Source: Fibrobacter succinogenes (GTDB lineage Bacteria; Fibrobacterota; Fibrobacteria; Fibrobacterales; Fibrobacteraceae). From it: 64,000 bases of DNA. The DNA lies in contig CACVQR010000003.1 of assembly GCA_902756345.1 (NCBI GenBank), positions 124,001 to 188,000 of the forward strand, given 5' to 3'. The notes beneath the pieces were generated by a model, which saw only the letters and a list, made by a program, of their open reading frames with translations, was not told the origin of the DNA and did no database searches. This document shows positions 56,597 to 64,000 of the stretch, piece by piece (the first letter of the stretch is position 1; each line of letters starts with the position of its first letter). Made by a program: the position numbers and the translations under genes.

Positions 56597-59137
56597 ATGT
56601 CTGATATCAACGGTATTTTTTCGAAAAAGGCGAAAGCGGTGTTGCAGGCTGCCCGCATTGCGGCCCGCAACTTAGGTAGCGACAGTGTAACGACCGAACA
56701 TTTGCTGCTCGGCCTTGTCCGTGAAGATTCCGGCTTTGCTGCCGAAACTTTGCGCGCTCTCAAAATCAATTTGAATGAACTTGGTGAAAATGTACAGCGC
56801 TCGTTGACAACGAACGGTGGCATTATGACTGTGGGCGATGCTCACGGTGCGTTGCTTTCTTTTACGACTCGTTGTAAGGCGGCCCTTTTTAATGCCGCTA
56901 AAATTGCAAAAGAAGAAGGCGACCAGTACATTGGCCCGGAACATTTGATGCTTGCGATTTTGCAGCAGGCCGAATCTCCGGCGGCAGGCACGCTTTCAAC
57001 CTTCGGCGTGACTTACGAAAATTTTGAAAGTACTCTGCAGCAAATCAAGCGTGAGGCCATGAACGGCCAGCCTTCTGGCGAAGAGGGCGAGGGCATGGAT
57101 GGCGATGACCGCTTTATGGGGCAGGGTCGCGGTGGTGACACGCGCCAGCAGGTGCGTAGCCAGAGCCGCTCCAAGACTCCGATTCTCGATCACTTCGGTC
57201 GCGACTTGACGGCGCTTGCCAAGCAGGGCAAGCTCGACCCGATTATCGGGCGTGGTCGCGAAATTGAACGCTTGATCCAGATTCTTTGCCGCCGCAAAAA
57301 GAACAACCCGGCGCTTATCGGTGAACCGGGCGTAGGTAAGACGGCGATTATCGAAGGCCTTGCCCAGAAGATTGTCCAGAAGAAGATTCCGGAACTCTTG
57401 ATGAACAAGCGCGTGGTCACGCTCGACGTGGCCGCCATGGTGGCGGGCACCAAGTACCGCGGCCAGTTTGAAGAACGCGTGAAGGGCCTGATTATGGAAC
57501 TCCAGCGCGTCGATAATTCGGTGATCCTCTTTATCGATGAACTTCATACGATTGTGGGCGCGGGCGGCTCCGAAGGTAGCCTCGATGCCAGCAACATCTT
57601 TAAGCCGGCGCTCGCCCGAGGCGAACTCCAGTGCATCGGTGCCACGACGATCGATGAATACCGCAAGTACATCGAGAAGGATGCCGCGCTTGAACGCCGC
57701 TTCCAGACGATTGTCGTGAATCCGCCTAATTCTGAAGATTCTATCCAGATTTTGGAAGGACTCCGTCCGAAGTACGAGCAGCACCACAAGGTGCATTACA
57801 CGCCCGAAGCGATTCGTGCCGCGGTGACGCTCGCCGAACGCTATATCAGCGATCGATTCTTACCGGACAAGGCAATCGACGTACTCGATGAAGCCGGCGC
57901 CCGCGTGCGCTTGAATTCGATTCGTACGCCGCAAGACCTCAAGGAAATGGAAGACGAACTTGCCGCGACCATGCAAAAGAAAGAAGAGGCCATTGCAGAC
58001 CAGCAGTACGAAACGGCTGCAACCCTCCGCGACAAGATTGAAGAATTGACGAACCGCATCGCCGAACGCCGCGAAGCCTTGAATAAGGAAGACTCGGCAG
58101 ACTTGCCGGTGGTAGACGAAAACGAAATCCGCGACTGCATCAGCAAGATGACAGGCATTCCTATCAGCCGCCTCGCTGGTGAAGAAACACAGAAACTCCT
58201 GAAGCTCGGTGACGAAATCAAGGAACGCGTGATTGGCCAGGACCAGGCGGTAGACGCCGTTGTGAAGGCCATTCGCCGTACCCGTGCAGGCATTCGCAGC
58301 GCGAAACGCCCCATGGGCAGTTTCTTGTTCCTTGGTCCTACGGGTGTCGGTAAGACGGAATTGGCGAAAGTCCTAAGTCAATGCCTGTTCGGTAGCGAAG
58401 ATTCCATGATCCGTATCGACATGAGCGAATACATGGAAAAGCATAGCGTGAGCCGCTTGATCGGTGCCCCTCCGGGATACGTGGGCTTTGAAGACAGCGG
58501 TGGACAGCTCAGCGAAAAGGTGCGCAAGCGCCCCTATTGCGTGGTTCTTCTTGATGAAATCGAAAAGGCGCATCCGGACATTTACAACTTGCTGTTGCAG
58601 ATTTTGGATGACGGTATCCTTACGGATAGTTACGGCCGCAAAATCAACTTTAAGAACACCATCATCATCATGACGAGTAACGCTGGCGCTCGCGAAGTGC
58701 GCCACAGCAGCGGCATGGGATTCACCAAGATGGGGGAGACCGACGACTACGAACATATGGAAACGGCCATCCGCGAAGAAGTCAAGCGCGTGTTCTCGCC
58801 GGAATTCTTGAACCGTGTGGATGAGCAGATCGTGTTCCGCCCGTTGACCAAGAAGGACCTGTCTTCTGTCGTAGATATTCAGCTGACCTTCTTGCAGAAG
58901 AACTTGTCTGAACGCGGAATACTCTTGGAAGTTTCTGAAGCGGCCAAGGAATTCATCGTGTCTCACAACTACGATTCTGCACTCGGCGCGCGTCCGATTC
59001 GCCGCTCGATACAGAACCTGGTGGAAGACGAAATTGCCGAAGGCTTGCTCCTTGGAATCTACAAGGATTTCTCGACTATCTCCATCGATGTCGAAAACAA
59101 CAAGCTCAAGTTCACATCCGAGGCGTTACCGAGTTAA
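56597..59137 (+). CDS. clpC: ClpC, ATP-dependent Clp protease ATP-binding subunit
   Basis: An 846-residue Hsp100. N-terminal Clp_N repeats ([40 protein letters not shown]), first AAA+ with Walker [11 protein letters not shown] (about 242), UVR-type middle segment ([20 protein letters not shown]), second AAA+ with [10 protein letters not shown] (about 580), and C-terminal D2-small domain. The UVR motif and length identify ClpC rather than ClpA or ClpB. It unfolds substrates for ClpP, which is not in the window. AGGAG lies upstream of the ATG. Confidence 0.95.
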   Translation: MSDINGIFSKKAKAVLQAARIAARNLGSDSVTTEHLLLGLVREDSGFAAETLRALKINLNELGENVQRSLTTNGGIMTVGDAHGALLSFTTRCKAALFNAAKIAKEEGDQYIGPEHLMLAILQQAESPAAGTLSTFGVTYENFESTLQQIKREAMNGQPSGEEGEGMDGDDRFMGQGRGGDTRQQVRSQSRSKTPILDHFGRDLTALAKQGKLDPIIGRGREIERLIQILCRRKKNNPALIGEPGVGKTAIIEGLAQKIVQKKIPELLMNKRVVTLDVAAMVAGTKYRGQFEERVKGLIMELQRVDNSVILFIDELHTIVGAGGSEGSLDASNIFKPALARGELQCIGATTIDEYRKYIEKDAALERRFQTIVVNPPNSEDSIQILEGLRPKYEQHHKVHYTPEAIRAAVTLAERYISDRFLPDKAIDVLDEAGARVRLNSIRTPQDLKEMEDELAATMQKKEEAIADQQYETAATLRDKIEELTNRIAERREALNKEDSADLPVVDENEIRDCISKMTGIPISRLAGEETQKLLKLGDEIKERVIGQDQAVDAVVKAIRRTRAGIRSAKRPMGSFLFLGPTGVGKTELAKVLSQCLFGSEDSMIRIDMSEYMEKHSVSRLIGAPPGYVGFEDSGGQLSEKVRKRPYCVVLLDEIEKAHPDIYNLLLQILDDGILTDSYGRKINFKNTIIIMTSNAGAREVRHSSGMGFTKMGETDDYEHMETAIREEVKRVFSPEFLNRVDEQIVFRPLTKKDLSSVVDIQLTFLQKNLSERGILLEVSEAAKEFIVSHNYDSALGARPIRRSIQNLVEDEIAEGLLLGIYKDFSTISIDVENNKLKFTSEALPS

Positions 59138-59140
59138 TAG

Positions 59141-59209
59141 CAATGTGAAATGTGAAGTGTGAAATGTGTAATGATTAATTTCTCATTCCACATCACACAT
59201 TACACATTT
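59141..59209. repeat. Complete family C inverted repeat between clpC and adk
   Basis: Left arm AATGTGAAATGTGAAGTGTG..., right arm TCATTCCACATCACACATTA..., separated by an AT-rich loop. It resembles 39307-39384. In-frame codons across it are why a long N-terminal extension of adk is open. Confidence 0.82.
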
Positions 59210-59260
59210 TTTATATTTACCCGCGAAAAAATTCAACAATCAAACCCAAGAGGTTATACA

Positions 59261-59902
59261 ATGGCTAAAATTCCTGCAGTTCTTATCTTTGGCGCACCGG
59301 GTTCCGGCAAGGGTACCGTCGGCGCAAAGCTCGCTGCTACTACGTCTCTCAAGCACATTTCCACGGGCGATATCTTCCGTGGCATTGCTCCTTCCAGCGA
59401 ATCCGGCAAGCTTCTCGCTTCTTATTCCAGCAAGGGCCTCTTGGTTCCGGACGAAGCCACTGTGGAAATTTTCGGCCGCTTCATCGAAGGCCTCATCAAC
59501 ACCAACAAGGTGAACCCGGATAAGGATACCCTCCTTCTCGACGGTATTCCTCGTACGGTTGCCCAGGTCAAGCTCATTGAATCCGTGGTCGACGTGAAGC
59601 ACATCTTCGTGCTCGACATCAAGGACGAAAAGACCATCGTGGCCCGCCTCCTCAACCGCGCGAAAATCGAAGGCCGTAAGGACGACGCCGACGAAGCCGT
59701 GATCAAGAACCGTCTCAAGGTTTACAAGGAATCTACCGCCAAGGTTCTCGGCAAGTACAGCAAGTCCATCATCAGCCGCATCAATGGCGATAACACTCCG
59801 GACGAAGTGTTCTGCGACACGCTTGCTGCCTATGTGAAGTTCTGCAAGTCTTCTGCAAAGAAGGCTCCGGCTAAGAAGACCGCAAAGGCTAAAAAGAAGT
59901 AG
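59261..59902 (+). CDS. adk: Adenylate kinase with a lysine/alanine-rich C-terminal tail
   Basis: A 213-residue nucleoside monophosphate kinase. The P-loop is FGAPGSGKGTVGAKLA (about 10-25), AMP-binding KHISTGDIFR (about 30-39), DGIPRTVAQ, and RLLNRAKIEGRKDDADE replaces the LID with a short form. ATG 59261 has AAGAGG 5-6 bases upstream; the 34 codons before it are repeat. The last ~15 residues (KKAPAKKTAKAKKK) look like a histone-H1-type basic tail, unusual for Adk and possibly nucleic-acid binding. Confidence 0.92.
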   Translation: MAKIPAVLIFGAPGSGKGTVGAKLAATTSLKHISTGDIFRGIAPSSESGKLLASYSSKGLLVPDEATVEIFGRFIEGLINTNKVNPDKDTLLLDGIPRTVAQVKLIESVVDVKHIFVLDIKDEKTIVARLLNRAKIEGRKDDADEAVIKNRLKVYKESTAKVLGKYSKSIISRINGDNTPDEVFCDTLAAYVKFCKSSAKKAPAKKTAKAKKK

Positions 59903-59934
59903 TAAACTACGCTTGGCCTTTGCTCTCGCCTCGA

Positions 59935-59954
59935 CGACTCATTACGATGAGTCG
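59935..59954. other. Perfect hairpin with TACG loop downstream of adk
   Basis: CGACTCAT (59935-59942), TACG, ATGAGTCG (59947-59954): an 8-bp perfect palindrome with a UNCG-class loop sequence. There is no T run after it, so it is not a terminator by itself. It may protect the adk mRNA 3' end. Confidence 0.5.
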
Positions 59955-60007
59955 CCAGCGGCTCACGGAAGAACGCTAAGAAGAAATAAAGCTTTTCTAG
60001 CTTATAC

Positions 60008-60050
60008 AAAGAGGTCGCGGACATGCTCTGCGGCCTCTTTTTCTATTTTT
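60008..60050 (+). terminator. Rho-independent terminator after adk
   Basis: AAAGAGGTCGCGGA (60008-60021) pairs with TCTGCGGCCTCTTT (60027-60040) through 14 positions, including two G-T pairs, loop CATGC, then TTTTCTATTTTT. The T tract also contains the TAnnTTTG promoter element of the next gene. Confidence 0.9.
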
Positions 60051-60051
60051 G
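60044..60051 (+). promoter_or_regulatory. TAnnTTTG promoter-like element of the wzc-like gene
   Basis: TATTTTTG, 26 bases before the ATG at 60078, overlapping the terminator tail of the upstream unit. Spacing allows a leader that contains the AAGGA Shine-Dalgarno. Confidence 0.45.
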
Positions 60052-60077
60052 TAAATGAAGATCAAGAAAGGATGAAA

Positions 60078-62237
60078 ATGGAACTGAATAATCAGTATAA
60101 TTCTATAGGCTCTACTTCTTCAGCAAACCATAAGGATGAAGACGAAATCGATATCCTCGAAGTCTTAGGTTTGCTTTTGAAGCATAAGCTGTTTTTGGCT
60201 TTTTGTATTGTTCTCGGCTGCGCGGCAGGTTTCCTGGCTTCGAACTGGATGCGTCCTCAGTTTACGAGCGATGCCCTTTTACAGATTGACGTGAAGGGTA
60301 ACAAGGCTGGGAAGGCCATGGGCGAAATGGGTGCCCTTTTGGACGTTGCCTCTCCTGCCGAAGCCGAAATCGAACTTTTGAAGAGTCGCATGGTTCTGAC
60401 CTATGTTGTCGAACAGGAACGTCTATGCTTTAACGCTTACCCGAAGGGCGCCATCGACCGCTTGCTCCATCAGGAAGGCCGCATGGACCTTGAAGACCTT
60501 TACATTCCTGAAATTGCCCGCATTGAAAAGTGGACTGCCGAGGTTGTCGGCGACAATGAATTTGCCGTTTATACTCCCGAAGGCGTTAAGCTTTTGCAGG
60601 GCAAGGTGGGCGAGGCTCTTGCTGCTCCCTATGGTGGAGATACTCTTAGAGTTCATGTTAAACATTTGCTAGCAAGACCTGGTCAGCGGTTTGTTCTTGT
60701 TCAGTCCGAACCGCTAGATGCAGTCCGAGGCTTGGTTAAAAAGCTTGATGTGGCCGAAAAGGGAAAACAGACTGGTATCATAGGAGTGTCCTATACGGAT
60801 CGCTATGCTGACAAGGCTGCTTCTGTTTTGAACACAATTGCGAATATTTATCTGCGCCAGAATGTGGAAATGCGCAGCGCCGAAGCTGAAAAGACTTTGG
60901 AATTCCTGGAAGATCAGCTTCCGGGAGTTAAGGCTAAGTTGGATTCTGCCGAAAAGAAGCTGGCAGACTACCGCTTGAAAATTGGTTCTGTGGACATGAC
61001 GGGTGAAACCAGAGTTCACTTGGAAAAGGTCACGGAATTGGAAAAGCAGGTTTTGGAATTGGAACAGCAACGTCAGGAAGCAACGCGCTTGTTCAAGGAA
61101 GAACACCCGGCTGTCCAGACTATTATGCAACAGCAGAGCCGCTTGCGTTCTGAACTTTCCCGTTTGAAGAAGTCTGCCGAAAATATGCCGCGTACCCAGC
61201 AAGATGTGATGAGCTTGCAAGAAGAAGTGGCCGTGAACAACGCCCAGTATACGGCAATGCTTAACAACATTCAGCAGCTCCGCGTGGTGCGCGCCGGTGA
61301 AGTGGGTAACGTGCGTATTGTGGACTACGCCCAGATCGAACGCAAGCCCAGCAAGCCGAACAAGAAGGTTATCTTTGCCGGTTGCGTTGGCGGAGCGTTC
61401 CTTTTGGGTGCCTTGCTGATTTACCTGTTGCAGATGACCAAGCGAGGTGTTCGCAGTTCTCTTGAAATTGAACGTGAAACCGGCATTAGCGTCTACGCCA
61501 AGATTCCGAAGGCCGAAAACGCGATTCTTCTCAAGCGCAACAAGGGCAAGAATACGAAACCCCTGGTCGAAGACGACCCGGATTCGCCGTCAAGCGAAGC
61601 GCTTCGTTCTCTTTATACGGCTATTGAATTTGCGACGAATGATTTGCGCGTCATGATGGTGACGGGCATGATTCCGGGCGTGGGCAAGTCCTTTGTTTCC
61701 AAGAACGTTTCTGCCCTTTTTGCGGGCTCTGGCAAGAAGACTTTGCTCATCGATGCCGACATGCGTCGCGGCGTGGTATATAGCCACCGCAAGCAGGGCT
61801 TGGGCGATGTACTCGAAGGCAAGTGCTCCTTGGATAACGCTGTGGCTGATTCCATTACCAAGAATCTGTATGTACTTGGTGCCGGCAAGACCGATGTGTC
61901 ACCGAGCGAACTCTTGCGCGGCGATAACTTCAAGAACCTTTTGGAAGAAGCCAAGTCCAAGTTCGATATTGTGATTGTGGACACGCCTCCTCTGGAACTT
62001 GTAACCGATTCCGAACTTATTTACCCGATTGTGGACTTCGCTTTGTTTGTTCTCCATTACGGCAAGCATTCCATGGATCAGATCAAGGAATCCATGATGA
62101 AACTCGACCGTTGCTGCGAAGGCAAGCCTCGCGCGTTCGTGATGAACCATTGCGAATCCGATGGTCATGGCTATGGCTACGGCAGCTATGGTTATGGTAA
62201 GTACAGCTATTACGGCAAAGACAAAAAGAAAAAGTAA
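60078..62237 (+). CDS. Wzc-type polysaccharide co-polymerase and tyrosine autokinase
   Basis: A 719-residue protein. The ATG at 60078 has AAGGA five bases upstream, better than the ATG at 60072. Wzz-type helix HKLFLAFCIVLGCAAGFLAS (about 36-55), long periplasmic coiled coil (about 270-400), second helix VIFAGCVGGAFLLGALLIYL (about 431-450), then BY-kinase Walker A VTGMIPGVGKSFVSKNVSAL (about 527), A' TLLIDADMRRG, Walker B DIVIVDTPPLELVTD. It ends in a Tyr cluster (GYGYGSYGYGKYSYYG) for autophosphorylation. It controls capsule or exopolysaccharide chain length and export; a partner phosphatase is not visible. Confidence 0.93.
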   Translation: MELNNQYNSIGSTSSANHKDEDEIDILEVLGLLLKHKLFLAFCIVLGCAAGFLASNWMRPQFTSDALLQIDVKGNKAGKAMGEMGALLDVASPAEAEIELLKSRMVLTYVVEQERLCFNAYPKGAIDRLLHQEGRMDLEDLYIPEIARIEKWTAEVVGDNEFAVYTPEGVKLLQGKVGEALAAPYGGDTLRVHVKHLLARPGQRFVLVQSEPLDAVRGLVKKLDVAEKGKQTGIIGVSYTDRYADKAASVLNTIANIYLRQNVEMRSAEAEKTLEFLEDQLPGVKAKLDSAEKKLADYRLKIGSVDMTGETRVHLEKVTELEKQVLELEQQRQEATRLFKEEHPAVQTIMQQQSRLRSELSRLKKSAENMPRTQQDVMSLQEEVAVNNAQYTAMLNNIQQLRVVRAGEVGNVRIVDYAQIERKPSKPNKKVIFAGCVGGAFLLGALLIYLLQMTKRGVRSSLEIERETGISVYAKIPKAENAILLKRNKGKNTKPLVEDDPDSPSSEALRSLYTAIEFATNDLRVMMVTGMIPGVGKSFVSKNVSALFAGSGKKTLLIDADMRRGVVYSHRKQGLGDVLEGKCSLDNAVADSITKNLYVLGAGKTDVSPSELLRGDNFKNLLEEAKSKFDIVIVDTPPLELVTDSELIYPIVDFALFVLHYGKHSMDQIKESMMKLDRCCEGKPRAFVMNHCESDGHGYGYGSYGYGKYSYYGKDKKKK

Positions 62238-62246
62238 TTACGACTC

Positions 62247-63938
62247 ATGAAAGTTTTTCTCTACGACACGACTCTCCGCGACGGTAACCAGGACCGTAAA
62301 ATAAGCCTTTCTCTCGCAGACAAGCTGCAGATTGCGCGCATTCTGGACCATTTCGGCTTTGACTACATCGAAGGAGGCTGGCCGAACCCCAGCAACCCGA
62401 CCGACGAAGAATTCTTCCAGAAGATTAAGGAAGTCAAGCTGAAGCATGCGAAGATTGCTGCCTTCGGTTCGACACGTCGCCCCAAGGTGCTGCCCGAAAA
62501 AGACCCGCTGCTGCAGGCCTTGGTAAAGTCCGGGGCTCCGGTCAAGACGATTTTCGGCAAGAGCTGGGACTTGCACGTGACCGACGTGATTCGCACGACA
62601 CTCGAAGAAAACCTCGACATGATTGAGTCTTCGGTGGCATACCTCAAGGAACATTCCGAAGAGGTGATTTACGATGCGGAACATTTCTTTGACGGCTACA
62701 AGGCCAATCCGCAGTATGCACTCGAAACGCTCCGTGCAGCAGAATTGGGCCATGCCGACTTTATTGTGCTTTGTGACACCAACGGCGGAACTATGCCGTG
62801 GGAACTCGAAAAAATCATGGAGGACGTAAAAAAGCACGTTTCTACGCCGATCGGTATCCATGTTCATAACGATGCGGGCCTTGGCGTGTGCAACAGCATT
62901 TACGCCGTGAAGAGCGGTGCGACCATGGTGCAGGGTGTGGTGAACGGTTACGGTGAACGTTGCGGTAACGCAAACCTCACGACCATTGCCGCTGACCTCC
63001 ATTTCAAAATGGGTGCCAAGTTCTTTGCGGCTAAAAAGATTGCCCGTCTCCGTCAGCTGAGCAGCAATGTAGACCAGATTGTGAACTTGCCGAGCGATGT
63101 GCACGCCCCGTATGTAGGCGATGCGGCCTTTGCCCATAAGGGCGGTGCCCATATCGATGGCGTGATGAAGGTGTCCCGCAGCTTTGAACACATCGACCCG
63201 CATGCCGTCGGTAACGACCGCGTGTTTGTGACGAGCGACCAGGCAGGCGGCTCTCTCGTCGTCGAAAAACTTAAGGCCATCAAGCCGGGTATCGACAAGA
63301 AGGACCCGGTGGTGGCAAGTCTGCTATCTTTAATCAAGGAACGCGAAAACGCCGGCTGGCATTTTGACAGTGCCGAAGCGAGCTTCAAGATGCTTGTGTA
63401 CCGCCACTTGGGAATGGTCAAGGAACCGTTCAAGGTGCTGAACTACCGAGTCATTGAAGACAAGACTCCGCAGGGTGTTTCAGTGTCGCAGGCGACGGTC
63501 AAGCTCCAGGTTGGTGACAAGATTAGTCATCAGGTGAGCGAAGGCGACGGCCCGGTGAATGCTTTGGATGCGGCCCTCCGCAAGGCATTGCTTCCGTTTT
63601 TCCCGAATATGGCGAAGGTCAAACTCGATGACTATAAGGTGCGTGTGCTCGGAAGCAACGTAGCATCCGACGCTACCGTGCGTGTGTGGACGACTTTCGG
63701 CGACGAAAAGGGCTACTGGAACGTGGTGGGTGTTTCGAGCAACATTATCGAAGCGTCTTGGATGGCGTTCGTTGACGGCCTGACCTACAAGATTCTTGTC
63801 GACGAAAAGGTGATTGAAGGTGCCTACAAGCATCTGGATGTAAAGCCTGTTGAACCGGCCAAGGTAAAAGAAGAACCTGCTCCAGCGAAAGCGAAAAAAT
63901 TGACAAAACGCCAAGTGAAACGCGCCGCTGGACTTTAA
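62247..63938 (+). CDS. cimA: Citramalate synthase
   Basis: A 563-residue HMGL/isopropylmalate-synthase family enzyme. N-terminal LYDTTLRDGNQDRKISLSLA then FDYIEGGWPNPSNPTDEEFF; the EGGWPxSNP motif and length mark the CimA branch (pyruvate + acetyl-CoA to (R)-citramalate, isoleucine synthesis without threonine) rather than LeuA. Metal/substrate residues in HVHNDAGLGVCNSI; C-terminal LeuA regulatory domain (about 420-530). DGNQ replaces the more common DGAQ. A Lys/Ala-rich tail (PAKAKKLTKRQVKRA) ends the protein. Starts 9 bases after the wzc-like gene. Confidence 0.92.
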   Translation: MKVFLYDTTLRDGNQDRKISLSLADKLQIARILDHFGFDYIEGGWPNPSNPTDEEFFQKIKEVKLKHAKIAAFGSTRRPKVLPEKDPLLQALVKSGAPVKTIFGKSWDLHVTDVIRTTLEENLDMIESSVAYLKEHSEEVIYDAEHFFDGYKANPQYALETLRAAELGHADFIVLCDTNGGTMPWELEKIMEDVKKHVSTPIGIHVHNDAGLGVCNSIYAVKSGATMVQGVVNGYGERCGNANLTTIAADLHFKMGAKFFAAKKIARLRQLSSNVDQIVNLPSDVHAPYVGDAAFAHKGGAHIDGVMKVSRSFEHIDPHAVGNDRVFVTSDQAGGSLVVEKLKAIKPGIDKKDPVVASLLSLIKERENAGWHFDSAEASFKMLVYRHLGMVKEPFKVLNYRVIEDKTPQGVSVSQATVKLQVGDKISHQVSEGDGPVNALDAALRKALLPFFPNMAKVKLDDYKVRVLGSNVASDATVRVWTTFGDEKGYWNVVGVSSNIIEASWMAFVDGLTYKILVDEKVIEGAYKHLDVKPVEPAKVKEEPAPAKAKKLTKRQVKRAAGL

Positions 63939-63940
63939 TT

Positions 63941-63976
63941 TGTCATCATGAGCGAGTGTAACGAGTCGATGGATCT
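63941..63976. repeat. Family B element after cimA
   Basis: TGTCATCATGAGCGAG then TGTAACGAGTCGATGGATCT: same ends (GTCATC..GAG and TCGA.GGATCT) as the copies at 26259 and 34789. It may continue beyond the window. Confidence 0.7.
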
Positions 63977-64000
63977 ATTTTTAAGAAAAACTGGATTCTT

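Noticed and set aside
59913-60077. N-terminal extension of the wzc-like protein by 55 codons
   Set aside because: The extension crosses a strong terminator and a hairpin. The ATG at 60078 has a well-placed Shine-Dalgarno and gives the normal Wzc N-terminus.

Overview
The window looks like a chromosomal segment of a Fibrobacter-type bacterium (Fibrobacterota, FCB superphylum). Evidence: a lipoprotein with the Fibrobacter succinogenes major paralogous (FISUMP) domain at 53422-54438, several lipoproteins with serine-rich linkers after the lipobox, a Gram-negative envelope gene set (Lol transporter, TonB, OmpA, Wzi, PorV-like protein), and TAnnTTTG promoter elements like those of Bacteroidota. 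Genus is inferred; I see no rRNA, tRNA, CRISPR array, insertion sequence or prophage.

Layout. 1-3913: polyprenyl-linked glycan synthesis, with three GT2 glycosyltransferases, the last fused to a membrane/Rossmann module. 3996-8161: Trm112-like protein, a 930-residue acidic repeat protein flanked by TPR helices, and PilT. 8244-18842: Cthe_2159-type carbohydrate-binding lipoprotein, Wzi-like outer-membrane protein, U32 peptidase, DnaA homologue, epimerase, lipoprotein, SlyD. 18906-25230: OmpA protein with nine TSP3 repeats, LysM transglycosylase, outer-membrane protein, ankyrin lipoprotein. 25407-30821: a TonB2/TtpC-type operon (DUF3450, long ExbB, ExbB, ExbD, TonB, TPR). 30833-39919: MFS, helical protein, a tetrapyrrole cluster (cobA-hemD, cbiX-sirC, hemB, hemL, NirJ2/AhbD-like radical SAM), tadA. 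40069-45601: a tight six-gene operon built around a MotA/ZorA-like and a MotB/ZorB-like protein, the best candidate for an undescribed machine. 45720-51726: PorV-like protein with a lipoprotein, YkgJ and SprT-like proteins, lysS. 51762-59902: four-helix-bundle (S23) gene inside an inverted repeat, LolC/E and LolD separated by a FISUMP lipoprotein, an AAA ATPase and a frameshifted small ORF, then clpC and adk. 60078-63938: Wzc-type tyrosine autokinase and citramalate synthase.

Overlaid on these genes is a dense population of short interspersed elements. One class has long arms made of 7-10 nt tandem units facing each other as imperfect inverted repeats. The other class has small hairpins with 3-nt loops whose stems differ between copies yet remain perfectly paired. 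Many lie in gaps, but several are inserted in frame inside genes (three in cobA-hemD, a tandem pair in cbiX-sirC, one each at the N-terminus of the TtpC-like and TPR proteins of the TonB operon), and seven genes begin immediately after one with no Shine-Dalgarno sequence.
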